A stretch of 64,000 nucleotides of DNA from the NCBI GenBank assembly GCA_021292165.1, contig CM037878.1:3534001-3598000 (forward strand), read 5' to 3'. Under the pieces are notes generated by a model, which ran no database searches, had not been told where the DNA came from, and was given only the letters and a program-made list of their open reading frames with translations. Of this stretch, positions 42,252-54,241 are shown in pieces; position 1 is the first letter of the stretch; the number at the start of each line of letters is the position of its first letter. The stretch comes from Shinisaurus crocodilurus. Lineage: Eukaryota; Chordata; Lepidosauria; Squamata; Shinisauridae. A program made the position numbers and the translations under genes.

Positions 42252-43535
42252 CAAACCGGCCACCCTGGGCGATGTACAGAAGATAAAACAGAATAAAATA
42301 CATTAAAACATTTTTCTCCATTAAAATACATTAAAACAGTATACAATTTTAAAACCTTAGCCCACCCCATATTCCCGCCTGAACAGCCAAGTTTTTAATG
42401 AGCAGCGGAAGCTCAGCAGAGAGGGGGCATGGCGGAGGTCACTTGGGAGAGAGTTCCACAGTACGGGGGCTGCCACAGAGAAGGCCCTCTTCCTCGTCCC
42501 GACCAGTCTAGCTGCTCTGGCTGAAGGGACAAGGAGAAGGCCGTCTGTGGCAGATCTTGTTGAGCGGCCCACTTGGTGTTGCTGGAGACGCTCCTTGAGA
42601 TAGACTGGACCGGAGCCATATAGGGTTTTAAAGGTCAAAACCAACACCTTGAATTCGGCTCGGCAAGCAACTGGTAGCCAGTGTAGCTCCTTGAGCACTG
42701 GCATGATGTGATCCCACCAGCGGCTGCCTTTAACCAGGCGAGCCGCCGCGTTCTGTACCAGCTGTAACTTCCGAACCGTCTTCAAGGGTAACCCCACGTA
42801 GAGCGCATTACAGTAGTCTAGGCGAGAGGAGACCAAGGCATGAAGCACTGGAGGGAGCAGATGATTAGGAAGGTAGGGGTGCAGCTCCCATATCAGATGG
42901 AGTTGATACAGCGCCGCCCGGCTCACAGCTGCCACCTGAGCCTCCATGGACAGCTGGGAGTCTAGAATGACCCCCAAGCTGCGGACCTGGTCCTTCAGGG
43001 GTAGATGTACCCCATCCAGCACCAGGTCAACATCCCCTAACCTCCCCTTGTCCCCCACCAGAAGTACCTCGGTCTTGTCGGGGTTCAGCTTCAGCATATT
43101 CCTTCCCATCCAGCCCCACTGACTCCAGGCACTTGGACAGGGTCTCAACGGCCAACCTCGGTGAGGATTTGAAAGAGAGGTAGAGCTGCGTGTCATCCGC
43201 AAACTGATGACACTGCACCCCAAACCTCCTGATGATAGCTCCCAGCCGCTTTAGGTAGATGTTGAACAACATCGGGGAGAGGATGGAACCCTGCGGCACT
43301 CCACAAGTGAGCAGCCGAGGGTCCGAAGCCTCCTCCCCAAGAATTACCCTCTGGTACCTTCCAGAGAGGAAGGACTGGAACCACTGCAATACAGTGCCTC
43401 CTATGCCCAACCCCTCCAGGCAGTCCAGGAGGATACCGTGGTCAACGGTATCAAAAGCCGCTGAGAGATCGAGGAGGACTAGAAAGGAGCATTTGCCCCT
43501 ATCCAAAGCCCTCCTCATATCATCCACCCCTCCTC
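42252..43535 (-). mobile_element. L2-clade LINE, 5' truncated
   Basis: It contains most of the reverse transcriptase and the C-terminal domain, then the 3' end TACATCGCCCAGGGTGGCC near 42252. The 5' border near 43535 has a small tandem repeat of CCTCCTCATATCAT. Confidence 0.85.
42357..43527 (-). pseudogene. L2-type reverse transcriptase, one frameshift
   Basis: The first frame (43527-43027) has motif A LDLSAAFDTVDH, motif B CGVPQGSILSPMLFN and motif C FADDTQLY. The second frame (43223-42357) takes over at KLNPDKTEVLLVG and runs through LDYCNALYVGLP and the L2 C-terminus FSVAAPVLWNSLPSDLR to KTWLFRREYGVG. One extra base near 43105 separates them. The endonuclease domain is missing. Reverse transcriptase residues are intact, so the copy is fairly young but dead. 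Confidence 0.88.
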
Positions 43536-43794
43536 ATATCATACACCCTTGCCCTTAGTGTGAGTTCTCTGAGCTGGTGTTCCCCAGAATTGCATCCCTC
43601 CATGCACACATGCATGGCACACCTTGATTCCTAATCTATTATTTCACAATGTCCACTTGCAAACCTTCCACATGAATCTCCCAGATGTCTTTACCAGACG
43701 TAAGGGAGGAAAGTGATTGGTAGTTGCTTAGCAACCTCCCAATCGGCTCTCTGAAGCACAGTGTCACTGTGACCCTAGACATGGAAGAAGAACA

Positions 43795-43915
43795 GTGTGC
43801 CTCTTATTGCCAGTGCCTGGGGAACAGCAGCGGGAGAGGGCGATTTCCTTTGTGCCCTGTGGGCCCATCGGCCTATGTTTATCCACTGTGGGAAACAGGG
43901 TATTGGACTATGACA
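43795..43915 (+). mobile_element. CR1-type LINE 3' fragment
   Basis: TGCCAGTGCCTGGGGAACAG, AGCGGGAGAGGGCGATT and ATTGGACTATGACAGCC fit a CR1-related 3' UTR. Confidence 0.45.
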
Positions 43916-44446
43916 GCCCACCTTCCAGAGGTGACCACTGGGCATCTTTCCCTACATTCTTTCACAATTTCCACATTCAGTTGAATAGCCCCTTGGTGTT
44001 TTCCACTACAGAGTGGACAGGATTGATACATACATGCATCCCCAGAGCTCCTGAGTTAATGGTTCAGAAAGAGGACTCAGTTACAGAAAGGCATCACCTG
44101 GCTTCCACCTCCTCAGGACTGAGTTCTCTGGGATTACCCAAGGGCCATGGCCCCCTGCATCTGGAGGAGGTTGCATTGCTATCTGCAGACTCTGAGAACT
44201 CCAGCCATGAAGACACCAGCACACCACAGCCACCCCCATGTGGTCACAGCCTGAGGCTGCCAAGACAGACTAGGCCCTTTTAAGAGAAAAGGCCTTAGTT
44301 CAGTGTGGCGGTAGAACTAACCAGCCTGAATAAAACCACCCTCCTACTTAATGCTCAGTCACCTTCTGCTGCTTGTTGGAGCAACATGCAGACAAGTTGT
44401 CAGGCTTCCAGCCCCAGCATCACTTGGAGCTCACAGAACTGCAGAA

Positions 44447-46120
44447 ATAGTGTCAGGAAGGCTAAAGCTGAGAATGAGCTAAGGTTAGCGAGGGATGCTA
44501 AAAACAACAAAAAAGCTTTCTTCAGATACGTGCATAGTAAAAGACAGAGGAAAGAAATGGTGGTTCAACTACACAATGAGGATGGCAAATTGATAACAGA
44601 AGACAAAGAAAAGGCAGAAGTGTTCAATTCCTACTTCGGCTTGGTCTTCTCCCAAAAGAGGGTCTATGACCCCCCTGGCAAACCTGAAGTGCAGACTGAA
44701 GGGGCAGGATTGCAGCTTGATTGATAGGCAAATGGTCAAGGAGCACCTGATTACTCTGAACGAGTTTAAATCTCCAGGGCCTGACGAGCTGCATCCTAGA
44801 GTAATAAAGAAACTGGCAGAAGAACTCTCAGAACCACTGTCTATTATCTTTGAGAAATCATGGAGGACAGGTGAAGTGCCAGATGACTGGAGGAGGGCAA
44901 ATGTTGTTCCCATCTTCAAAAAGGGCAAGAAGGAAGAACCTGGGAACTATAGGCCAGTCAGTCTAACATCAATCCCTCGGAAAATTCTTGAGCAGATTAT
45001 AAAGAAGTCAGTCTGCAAGCACCTTGAAAACAATGCAGTGATTACTAGAAGCCAGCATGGATTTGTCAAGAACAAATCCTGCCAGACTAATCTGATCTCA
45101 TTTTTTGATCGGGTAACCTCCCCTGTGGACTGTGGGAATGCGGTGGACATAATTTATCTGGACTTCAGCAAAGCTTTCGACAAAGTGCCTCATGATATCC
45201 TGATTAGCAAGCTAGCTAAAAGTGGGCTAGATGGAACAACTATCAGGTGGATCCACAATTGGCTACAGAATCGGACTCAAAGGGTGCTTATCAATGGTTC
45301 CTTCTCAAACTGGGGAGAGGTAACGAGCGGGGTACCACAGGGCTCGGTCCTGGGCCCAGTGCTCTTCAACATTTTTATTAATGACTTGGATGAGGAGGTG
45401 CAGGGAATGCTTATCAAATTTGCAGATGACACAAAGTTGGGTGGAATAGCTAATACTCTGGAAGACAGAAACAAAATTCAAAGCGATCTCGATAGGCTGG
45501 AGCGCTGGGCCGAAAACAACAGAATGAAATTTAATAGGGATAAATGCCAAGTGCTACACCTAGGGAAAGGAAACCAAATGCAGAGTTACAGAATGGGGGA
45601 CACTTGGCTCAACAATACTACAAGTGAGAAGGATCTTGGAATTGTGGTAGATCACAAACTGAATATGAGCCAGCAATGCGATGTGGCTGCAAAGAAGGCA
45701 AATGCTATTTTGGGCTACATTAATAGAAGTATAGCTTCCAAATCGCGGGAGGTGATAATTCCCCTTTACTCGGCACTGGTTAGGCCTCATCTTGAGTACT
45801 GTGTCCAGTTCTGGGCACCACACTTTAAGAAGGACGTAGACAAACTGGAGAGGGTTCAGAGGAGGGCAACAAGGATGATAAAGGGACTGGAAACAAGGCC
45901 CTATGAGGAGAGACTGAAAGAACTGGGCATGTTTAGCCTTCAGAAGAGAAGACTGAGGGGAGATATGATAGCACTCTTCCAGTACTTGAAGGGTTGTCAC
46001 ACAGAGGAGGGCCAGGATCTCTTCTCGATCATCCCAGTTTGCAGGACATGGAATAATGGGCTCAAGTTACAGGAAGCCAGATTCCACCTGGACATTCAGG
46101 AAAAACTTCCTGACTGTTAG
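44447..46120 (+). pseudogene. CR1 reverse transcriptase, frameshifted
   Basis: The first frame encodes NSVRKAKAENELRLARD through VFNSYFGLVFSQ and stops near 44722 after loss of two bases (compare 54977). The second frame (44666-46120, about 484 codons) has FKSPGPDELHPRVI, NYRPVSLTSI, motif A YLDFSKAFDKVPHD, motif B SGVPQGSVLGPVLFN and motif C FADDTKLGG, then the thumb with [15 protein letters not shown]. The last part is cut by the hAT insertion and an additional drift from the frame (DIQEKLPDC end). Confidence 0.88.
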
Positions 46121-46154
46121 AGCAATACAACTATGGAACCAACTACCTAGGAAG

Positions 46155-46849
46155 CAGGGATGTTGAAGAGTCCTTGGTTTCGAGTCACAAGTTGAGTCAC
46201 GAGTCTTTGGACCCGAGTCTCAAGTCCGAGTCCTTGGTCCAAAATGGTGACTCACGAGTCATGAGTCACTCCCAAAGCTGACTCCACGAGTCCCTATTAA
46301 AATCAATGGGGGTTTTTCCCAACAAAATAAGGCTATTTCAGATGTGTGGCTTAAATAAATTCTAGGCACAGGTGTGCCTTTTTATTTCAAAACTCTGCAA
46401 CGGATTTTGGCAAGAACAGACCAGGCAGACAAACCCAAAATAACCAGACAGGCAGAGGAGGCAGGGAACCCCAAAGCAGGCAGGCAGAGGCCTTTGTCTT
46501 GGATAATTCAACTGTTGAACTGGTTAAGAAGAGATCAGGCAGGCAGAAGAGGCTGGGAACCCCAAACAGGCAGGCAGAGGCAGCCAAACCCAAAATGTCT
46601 GAAAGGTTGCATTTTAGGAAAATGATTTTAAAAAAATAACTTTCTGTACTTCCTAAAACCTATCCATGTTGCATTTGAGGAACACGATTTTGGAACATGA
46701 GTCTCGAGTCAAGTCCTTGGTCTCGAGTCCCGAGTCGAGTCTTGAGTCCCATTAAAAATATTGGGACTCGAGTCTGACTCGAGTCAGAGCCGAGTGGGGA
46801 CTCAGTCCGACTCACGAGTCGAGTCCTGGAGTCCAAGTCCCCATCCCTG
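46155..46849. mobile_element. hAT element with GACTCG-rich ends, copy 3
   Basis: 695 bp, inserted in the 3' part of a CR1 LINE with CTAGGAAG and CTAGGGAG flanks. Two other CR1 copies in the window give the empty site (ACCTAGGGAGGTGG). The length equals copy 1, so the two may represent one amplified non-autonomous subfamily. Confidence 0.92.
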
Positions 46850-47655
46850 CTAGGGAGGTGGTGGGCTCTCCCACTCTGGAGGCATTCAAGGTGCGGCTGG
46901 ACAGCCATCTGTCAGGGATGCTTTGACCTGGACTCCTGCATTGAGCAGGAATCCAGGTCTGTGTAGCAACCAAAAAGAAGCAACTACTGGGTTGGACTCG
47001 ATGGCCTGGTAGGCCCCTTCCTACTCTACTTTTCTATGATTCTATTATTCTCCCTCCCTGGAAAACCTGACTTGCCCAAAACCTTGATAAAGACCTGATC
47101 CATAGTGGAACCCTGTAATCCAGGTTTCACCAGCACCCAAAGATGTGAAGCCCTCGCCATGATAGTGGTAGAACAGAACACATGTGTCCTTGATCATATG
47201 TGTATATTTACTCACATCTGTACATGACAGATTGTGCACTGTACTAGACAAAGTGGGGCAATTAGCTTAAGATACGTTCTGTTTTACCACAAATGTTTAC
47301 AGAAAGAAGAGATTGATTAGTAAACCACTCATAGCACTGAACTGGCAGACTATGCCTAACAGCAGTGATAGAGCAATGAAAAATAGAGGCGGGGAATGGA
47401 ATTATGTTTTGCCAGATACGGAGCAAGGAGGATGGTAGGGCACTGGTGACATGGCCTTTGGTGGCCTAAACACAACAGATAAAACTCAGGTTTCAATGGT
47501 ACAGGGTAGGCCACACGAGGGGCAGAACGGATGGAGTCTGAGTGATATCAGGAAAAAGAAAGAGAAAAGAAGTCACAGTGGGAATATTTGCCTGATTCAG
47601 AGGGAGGAAAAGACAGAGGGCTTCACTGTGGGTTTATCCTTCCAATTTTATAATA

Positions 47656-47990
47656 TCAGTATTTTATCTGTGAAAAGGGTATAGAGAATCCATTTCCCCT
47701 TCCATTTGTTAATTTGCATGAAGCAGGTAAATAATTTAAAAGACCATGTTCATCACTGAATATTAAAGACTGTTCCAGTACAAAATGTATCTGTGTAGCA
47801 ACCGCCGCACAAAAAGAAGCAACTACTGGGCATTGCCAAAACATATGTTTAAAAGAAGCATTCACTGTATTGCATTGCCACCAATGAGCTGAATTAGACA
47901 ATCCCTTATTAAAGAGACATTGTGGTGTCCAACAGACATGAAACAAAAGTTTTTGCTGAATAAGACACAGCCTAAGATCCATAGGAAGAT
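47656..47990 (-). mobile_element. L1 LINE ORF2 C-terminal fragment
   Basis: The minus strand encodes HVCWTPQCLFNKGLSNSAHW and FKHMFWQCPVVASFCAAVAT, which resembles the cysteine and W-rich CWRC...H-WW-CP-V--FW region at the end of L1 ORF2. It has substitutions at the conserved cysteines. Confidence 0.6.
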
Positions 47991-48351
47991 GCTAAAGTGG
48001 TGATCCACTGATTCCCAAATGTGCCCACAGGTCCAAAAAGGTTGGGAACCCCTGCAATAGACAATCTGTGGGTGTTAGGTTCCCATGAAGAACTCTCCTC
48101 TGAGAGAGACTAAACCTGTGGACACTTACAGGGTCCAGGCACGGAACACAAAGGAGACAATGACCTTGAGCATACTCAGGATTGCCTAAGCAAAACATTC
48201 AATAGCTTGGCTCCAAGAATGAATGGAAGTCTTTCTGGCTTCTAGATTGAATTTGAGGCTGGCTGATTCAGCATTACAAAACCATGCTTCAAGGGATGAA
48301 CTGATGGAGGTTCCCTGAACAAAACAAACAAACAAACAAAAACCATGTGGG

Positions 48352-49057
48352 CAGGACCGGTGCAGGGCAGTTTGGCGCCCTAGGCTAGATTATATTTAGC
48401 GCCCCCCCCTCTAGTACCGTGGGGGGGGGGCTCCGGAAAGCAGCCCTGCTGCCTGCTCTGCAACCTCCCGCCCCCCCCGCCGCCACCGGACACCCCCCCC
48501 GCACGCTGCCGCTGCCGCTGCCACCCCCCACCTACCTTCCCACGCCTCCTCCGAACAGGGACCCCCGCGCTCTGTTTTTGGCCGGGGGAAACCAGAGCAA
48601 CAGGGCTGTTTAAGCCCTGTTGCCCTGGTTCTTCCCGCCAAAACAGAGCGCGGGCGGGGCTCCGGAAACAGCACGGAGAAGGTAGGTGTCGGGGGGGGAG
48701 GCAGCGCGGAGTAGAGGCGAGGCGAGGCAAAGTGAGGCGAGGGGGGGGAGGCGGCGAGTGGGGGAGGCGGCGCGAGGCGAAGTGGGGGGGAGGCGGCGCA
48801 GAAGCGAGGCAAGGTGGGGGGAGGCGGCGCGAGGTGGGGGGAGGCGGCGCGGAGGCGAGGCAAGGTGGGGGGGAGGCGCCCAGGCTCGGCCCCACCACTA
48901 CTCCGGGCGCAATCCCTGACCTGGCTTTCTTGGAGAGGCGGGCGGGCGGGCAGGGCAGGAGCGCGCCGGCAGCGAAGAGGAGCGCAGCGTTCTGCGCCCT
49001 CTTCCGCTACGCGCCCTAGGCAACAGCCTAGTTGGCCTAGCGGTAGCGCCGGCCCTG
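48352..49057. mobile_element. hAT element, CAGGGCCGGTGC family, GC-rich 706-bp copy
   Basis: The ends match the 165-bp MITEs, and the duplication CATGTGGG is perfect (48344-48351 and 49058-49065). The interior is very GC- and CpG-rich, with GGGGGGAGGCGGCGC-type repeats and an inverted pair around 48600 (CAGGGC...GCCCTG, GCGCTCTGTTTT). It encodes no transposase. Confidence 0.88.
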
Positions 49058-49991
49058 CATGTGGGATACCTGGCGGTGCATTAGCCCGCTGGTCTATCTT
49101 GAGGTGAGGACGCTGCAGGATTGGACCATGTTTCCCACCAAGGCTTTAGATTGGCCAATATAACTTACCCTCATGGTCTGCTTGACTAGGGTAGCGATTT
49201 GAAGATCAGGAAAGCATTTGCATTATTCTAGAGTTCCCATTGTTTGCCTACTCACAGAAGGGCAACTCCTATTAATTTCATTGCAGCGGAGGACACACAC
49301 AAGTCATGAACTTTGAATATATCACACCTGCTAGTAGGTTGCATATTATCATCAGGATCCTTTTGTTTGTGGCTGCCACCTGCAGCCTTCCAGAACCATG
49401 GAACGCATTAGACTAGGCGCTAGGGCAATGCCAACAAAATACACATGGAAAAACCATCACGGCTGAACTTCTGAGTAACAAGGAAGTCCCGGCCCACACA
49501 TTAGTCTGGGAGGTGTAGGTCAGGTCTGTTCGCATTGTCATTTGCAAAGATCAATACCCCCTTGACACGTTAGCCGTGCTAAGTGCGGGGTCCACACATT
49601 GAAGGGGGTCACAGGGCCACATTTGCGAATGGGACCCGTCTCAATCATTTGCAAAAAGAAACGAAATTCCCATTCATCCCTAATATATATATAGAAACGC
49701 TTACAACGTGGTCACCAATCATGGTGAAGCAAAGAAGAGTCTGTTTCCCACAGTGGCTAGCCGGAAGCCCTGATGGGAAGCCCACAAGCAGGGCATGAAG
49801 CAAATAGCCTTCCCTTGCTGGCATTCAGAAGGATGCCTCGTTCCCCCTGAGCGCCGCCATTTGTGCAATATGGTGCTCTCAGAAAGAGGACACTCCTCCT
49901 CTGTTTCTCTGCACGGGCAGCTTCCTTACGCCCTGCAGCAGGAGCAAACCTTTGGCGGCGCATCCCTGGTTCTTATTTTGTTCCTCTTGGT

Positions 49992-50673
49992 CAGGGCCGG
50001 ATTAACATAGGGGCGATTGGAGCGGCCGCTCCAGGCCCAAAGCAGACAATAGGCCCACAATATAGGGACACGCGGCACGATTTGAGTTAGCTCTGATCGT
50101 TATCATTCAGCATAATTAATGATTTTTTCAAGATTAGAAAGGTGTTCTAAGCACATCTGCATTACAGGCTTGAGGCAAGACCTAGCAAGAACTGTTGTTC
50201 TCAAATTAGCATTTCGGTAGGTTTTTGCATTTCAATCACTGTTACTACATTTCTTTGAAGCACATGGGGGCTTGCTAGGGTCTGTAATATTCAGATTTAG
50301 AAGGGACCTCTCTCTCCAGCCTCGAGCAAAAGATCTTTCTGATTCGCAGCTCAATTGTTCAAATGCTAGTTTAACAAAAAAACAAAAACGAAAACGAAAC
50401 AAAGCAACAAGAACAACACAATTATTCTTGGTCAAGCAAAGCTTCCTGGCTTTTTGTTGTGGCTGCTTTTTCTTTTTTAATAAATAAATTTGGGGGGAAT
50501 TGGGAAGACCCTTACTGATGAGCTGCAGGAGTTTTTGAGTTTTGGCACTTTAATGGTAATTAAAATATTTAATTTGTTTTAATATAAAATTGCGTCTTCA
50601 TTTTATTTATTTCCATAAAAAGGCCCACCCAAATCCTCAGCACCAGGCCCATAATGCTCTTAATCCGGCCCTG
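49992..50673. mobile_element. hAT element, CAGGGCCGGATTAA family
   Basis: 682 bp, with CAGGGCCGGATTAACATAGG and CTTAATCCGGCCCTG ends and a perfect CTCTTGGT duplication (49984-49991 and 50674-50681). The interior is AT-rich with no coding frame. Confidence 0.9.
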
Positions 50674-50689
50674 CTCTTGGTGGGCTCCA

Positions 50690-51970
50690 CCCATCTGCAC
50701 AGCTCCAGGAGGGCCAAGGCACCATTAAGGAAAACAATTTTCCTTAATTGTTATGAACAACAAGTGCCGTCGTCACCCGTAAGGGACTCGGTTATGCAAT
50801 GCTGACGGGCTAGAAGGTGCCCAGCACGGCAAGAGCACACACACCTTGCTCCTTCCTTCCAGGCCACGGAGTTCACCCGGTCAGCGCCTTGGGAGGCACC
50901 GTCCAAGATCTGAGACACGATAGCAGTCTTCAGGTCACAGAGAGAGGAAAGGATGGCGTTCAGGGGGGGGGGGGCAGGGGAAAGGGAAGATGATGGAGTT
51001 GAAATCAGGGCTAAAAGGAATGCAGTCCAGCACAAGGGCGGCTACATTTTGTGGCTTGTATACACAGCTGAACGATATTCGCACAGATCTGCATCAGAGT
51101 TCTGCGGGGCAGCGCTTGAAATAAAATCTGACTGGGCTTCTGCAAGGGGGTTTCCCAAATGGCCCGTTGCACGCCCTGACAGCCGGGATCATTGCATTGG
51201 CCTCCCTCGACGACACGGTCCTGATGCTGTTGCGGCTTCCGATCTTGTAGCCTGCCAGACCCAACTCTGCGTCTGCTCTGCCAGGGGTGGGGCGGGGAGG
51301 CACCCGGCTCTGCACCAGCTAAAGCTTCTGCCCTGGCTCTGCTCCAGGGATGACATCAGGCAGGCAGCCTCCCCCAACCTGCTGCCTGGCAGCTTTGCTT
51401 CTGGTCTTCTGGGGAAGTGGACAGCGGTGCCATGCCACGGGGGGTGGGTGGGTCTTGAACCGCTGGACACCAGATTTCAGCACTTTGGCCCTCCGGTGGA
51501 GAGCTACCGGAAAGGCCTATGGCATTCTGCTCTGAGGATCGTTTCCATTACCCAAACAAGCCCCACCTCCAGAGCTTGATCCCATTGGTCAGCGCTTGTG
51601 GAAAACTGCTTAAGCGTCCCAAAGACACCTGGGAACACTGCTGGGTCAATTCTGGCGGTTCCCCATTGCTGCTCCTGGTGTGGAGGTTCCCCGTTCCTCT
51701 CCCCCTCTGACTTCTGGCTTGACTCTCAGGCTGACTCTGACTCACGCTCCTGCTTGGCATTTCCACCCAGCCCCAGATTCTGATCTTCTGGCTCGACCCT
51801 CGGATCGTTCCGGCGTGCTCTGCCCCACCACGCTTCCCACCAGGTCCTGCCTCAGACGGCCGCAGCTCGGCACACAGCCAGGAGGGCAGCCTTCTGCCCT
51901 TCTCTGCCACTCACCCCCCCCTTGCCCTGTGGGGAAAGACCTTTCCCTTGGTGAAGGAGGGGGCAGCAGA
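50690..51970. other. Unassigned GC-rich sequence
   Basis: The longest frame (50953-51579, 208 codons) is not recognised and overlaps equally long frames on the other strand. It starts beside a G run. Confidence 0.4.
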
Positions 51971-51974
51971 CGGT

Positions 51975-52117
51975 AGGAGCTTCCACGGTTCAATCCCCGT
52001 CAACATCTCCAGGAAGGGCTAGGAAAGAATCCAGCCTGAAAGCCTGGAGAGCCATTGCTGCCAGTCGACAATACCGGCTGAGATGGGCTGACTCGGTATA
52101 GGGCAGTTTCCAATGTT
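51975..52117 (+). mobile_element. tRNA-derived SINE, 5' truncated
   Basis: It retains the B box GGTTCAATCCC and the body CCTGGAGAGCCATTGCTGCC, ending TAGGGCAGTTTCCAATGTTCC-like. The A-box part is not recognisable. Confidence 0.6.
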
Positions 52118-52647
52118 CCTAGTAGTGCAACCCACTTAGGTCAGGCTGCAAGACAGTCGGGGGTACTGGTTCGCCGCCAGTTGAAGTCCAATAGCATAGG
52201 CCCCCTGAGGCCTGCCCACATGTGCTGCTGCTAGTGCTATTTCTTGCACCGGTGGCTTAGTTAAGCTCTGCATATTTTGAAGAATTCTTCTGACCCTGAT
52301 GGGTAATAATTAGTGATGGCTCCAAAATTCAGGACTGAGGCAGGGGTTCCGAAATGAGCCTGAGAAATGGAGCTTCCGGTGCTTCCCGGCTCAACCTGTG
52401 AAGCAGAGAAGCAGAGGAAGCAAGCTCCCTCTCCCAGGTTCTCCAGCAGCAGCAAGCAACCATCTGCATGAGCTCCCAGACCTTAAAGGTGAGGATGGAC
52501 GATGGGGTCTCTGCTGTCGCCCTCCTCCTCCTCCTCCAGTGCTGCCCACCAGACTGGGGACAGAATGGATTTATGGGTGAGCACACACATAAATGACACA
52601 GACAAGGACTGGGCCCATTTGTCTGCCCCACAACTTAAACAGGGTTT

Positions 52648-53257
52648 AGAATCATAGAATCATAGAAAAGTAGAGTTGGAAGGGGCCTACCAGGCCATCG
52701 AGTCCAACCCCCTGCTCAGTGCAGGAATCCAGGTCAAAGCATCCCCGACAGATGTCTGTCCAGCTGCACCTTGAATGCCTCCAGAGTGGGAGAGCCCACC
52801 ACCTCCCTAGGTAGTTGATTCCATTGTCTTATTGCTCTGACAGTCAGGAAATTTTTCCTGATGTTTAGGTGGAATCTAGGTTCCTGTAACTTGAGCCCAT
52901 TATTCCGTGTCCTGCAAACTGGGATGAACGAGAAGAGATCTTTGCCCTCCTCTGTGTGACATCCCTTCAAATACTGGAAGAGTGCGATCATATCTCCCCT
53001 CAGTCTCCTCTTCTGAAGGCTAAACATGCCCAGTTCTTTCAGTCTCTCCTCATAGGGCCTTGTTTCCAGTCCCTTTATCATCCTTGTGGCCCTCCTCTGA
53101 ACCCTCTCCAGTTTGTCTATGTCCTTCTTAAAGTGTGGTGCCCAGAACTGGACGCAGTACGCAAGATGAGGCCTAACCAGTGCCGAGTAAGGGGGAATGA
53201 TCACTTCCCGCGATTTGGAAGCTATACTTCTATTAATACAGCCCAAAATTGCATTTA
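52648..53257 (-). mobile_element. CR1 LINE, young 3' fragment
   Basis: On the minus strand it encodes the C-terminal reverse-transcriptase part with no frame break: [69 protein letters not shown]. It ends with the ATTCTATGATTCTA signature. It closely matches the copy at 54.2 kb. Confidence 0.9.
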
Positions 53258-53259
53258 GC

Positions 53260-53996
53260 ATAATCAAAAAGAGTATTTTCATCCTCGCTTCAAATGTTCA
53301 TCCGGTGAGCCCCTGCAGAAATCAGGGCGTCCTGTCAGTGCCATCTGCAGGCAGAGGGATCTTCAGTACAACATTTTCACGAGGGAAAAACAGACAACAG
53401 AACACCCAATTATTATTACACAATAATCTTGTGTAACTAAAAATCAAACAGTTTCAACTGTCATCTCTCTTGGACAATGTGGTGTGCTTTAAGGTGTCAT
53501 TTTTCTGTCGTAACTTAAACTTGCCCTGATCTTGGGGCAGGTTAAAAGTCAAATAAAACAGTATTTGTGCCGGAAAAGCTACTAAACCAGAGGAGAAAAA
53601 AAAAGTTTTATTAATTGATTTAAGTTTGAGATTTGGGGTTGGGTGGGTGTCTGAGCTGAATGTTCTCTTGGCTAAAATTCTGCAGAGGTCGGGGCAACAG
53701 GAGGCAATTCTGCGGCTGAGGGAAATTTACAGAAAGGCTACGGAACATACCTGCAGCGACAGCAGCACCCGGCAGCTCATTTGGACTTTCCTTTTAATCT
53801 TTGTTGTCGTTGCTGCTGCTGCTGCTGCTGCTGCCGGCAGCAATGTCTCAGTGGCTGCCTACCGGTGGTCAGTATTCCTGTTTGTCATGCTCCCGAAATG
53901 ACGCTCCATTAGAGGCCCAATTCCAAGCAAGACTGAGGGCAATTTGCACATTATTATGCCGAAAACATGTGTGCTTCCTCTGTGGCCATCTCCCTC

Positions 53997-54027
<31 letters not shown>

Positions 54028-54240
54028 AGAGAGAGAAAGGTGGCTATTGTCTGAGCAATATGGAAACTTGGCTCTGGCAGCTGTGGAGATTATTTTCATG
54101 CCCACTCCTGTCCCATTCTGTGGGAAGGCCCCAGTCTATGCCAGGTCAAGGCAGGCAAGGTTGCGTTATGTAGGTGGAATCAGGTCAAGGCAAGTATATC
54201 AGGCACAGGAAGCTAGGTGAAGGCAGAAGAGCTCTTGTGT
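53260..54240. other. Mostly unique sequence between two CR1 copies
   Basis: It contains a GCT run (about 53812-53832) and a CA repeat (53998-54023). No repeat family or gene was recognised. Confidence 0.4.
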
Positions 54241-54241
54241 A

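Larger units (their letters stand above)
44428..47043 (+). mobile_element. CR1 LINE, 5' truncated, interrupted by a hAT element
   Basis: It starts at about GAACTGCAGAAATAGTGTC, has the CR1 reverse transcriptase and ends with TCCTACTCTACTTTTCTATGATTC, the CR1 3' signature. A 695-bp hAT element sits at 46155-46849. A 41-bp foreign insertion lies at 46950-46990. Confidence 0.9.

Noticed and set aside
42252..43535. Host gene for a reverse-transcriptase-like protein
   Set aside because: Motifs, frameshift, truncation and 3' end show a dead L2 LINE.
48440..49020. CpG-island-like block with long Pro/Ala/Arg-rich frames, possible promoter or gene
   Set aside because: It lies wholly inside a hAT element with exact 8-bp target duplications, and the frames on both strands are simple-repeat products.
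50953..51579. 208-codon frame
   Set aside because: No domain is recognisable, equally long frames exist on the other strand, and it starts in a G run; a chance frame in GC-rich DNA is more likely.
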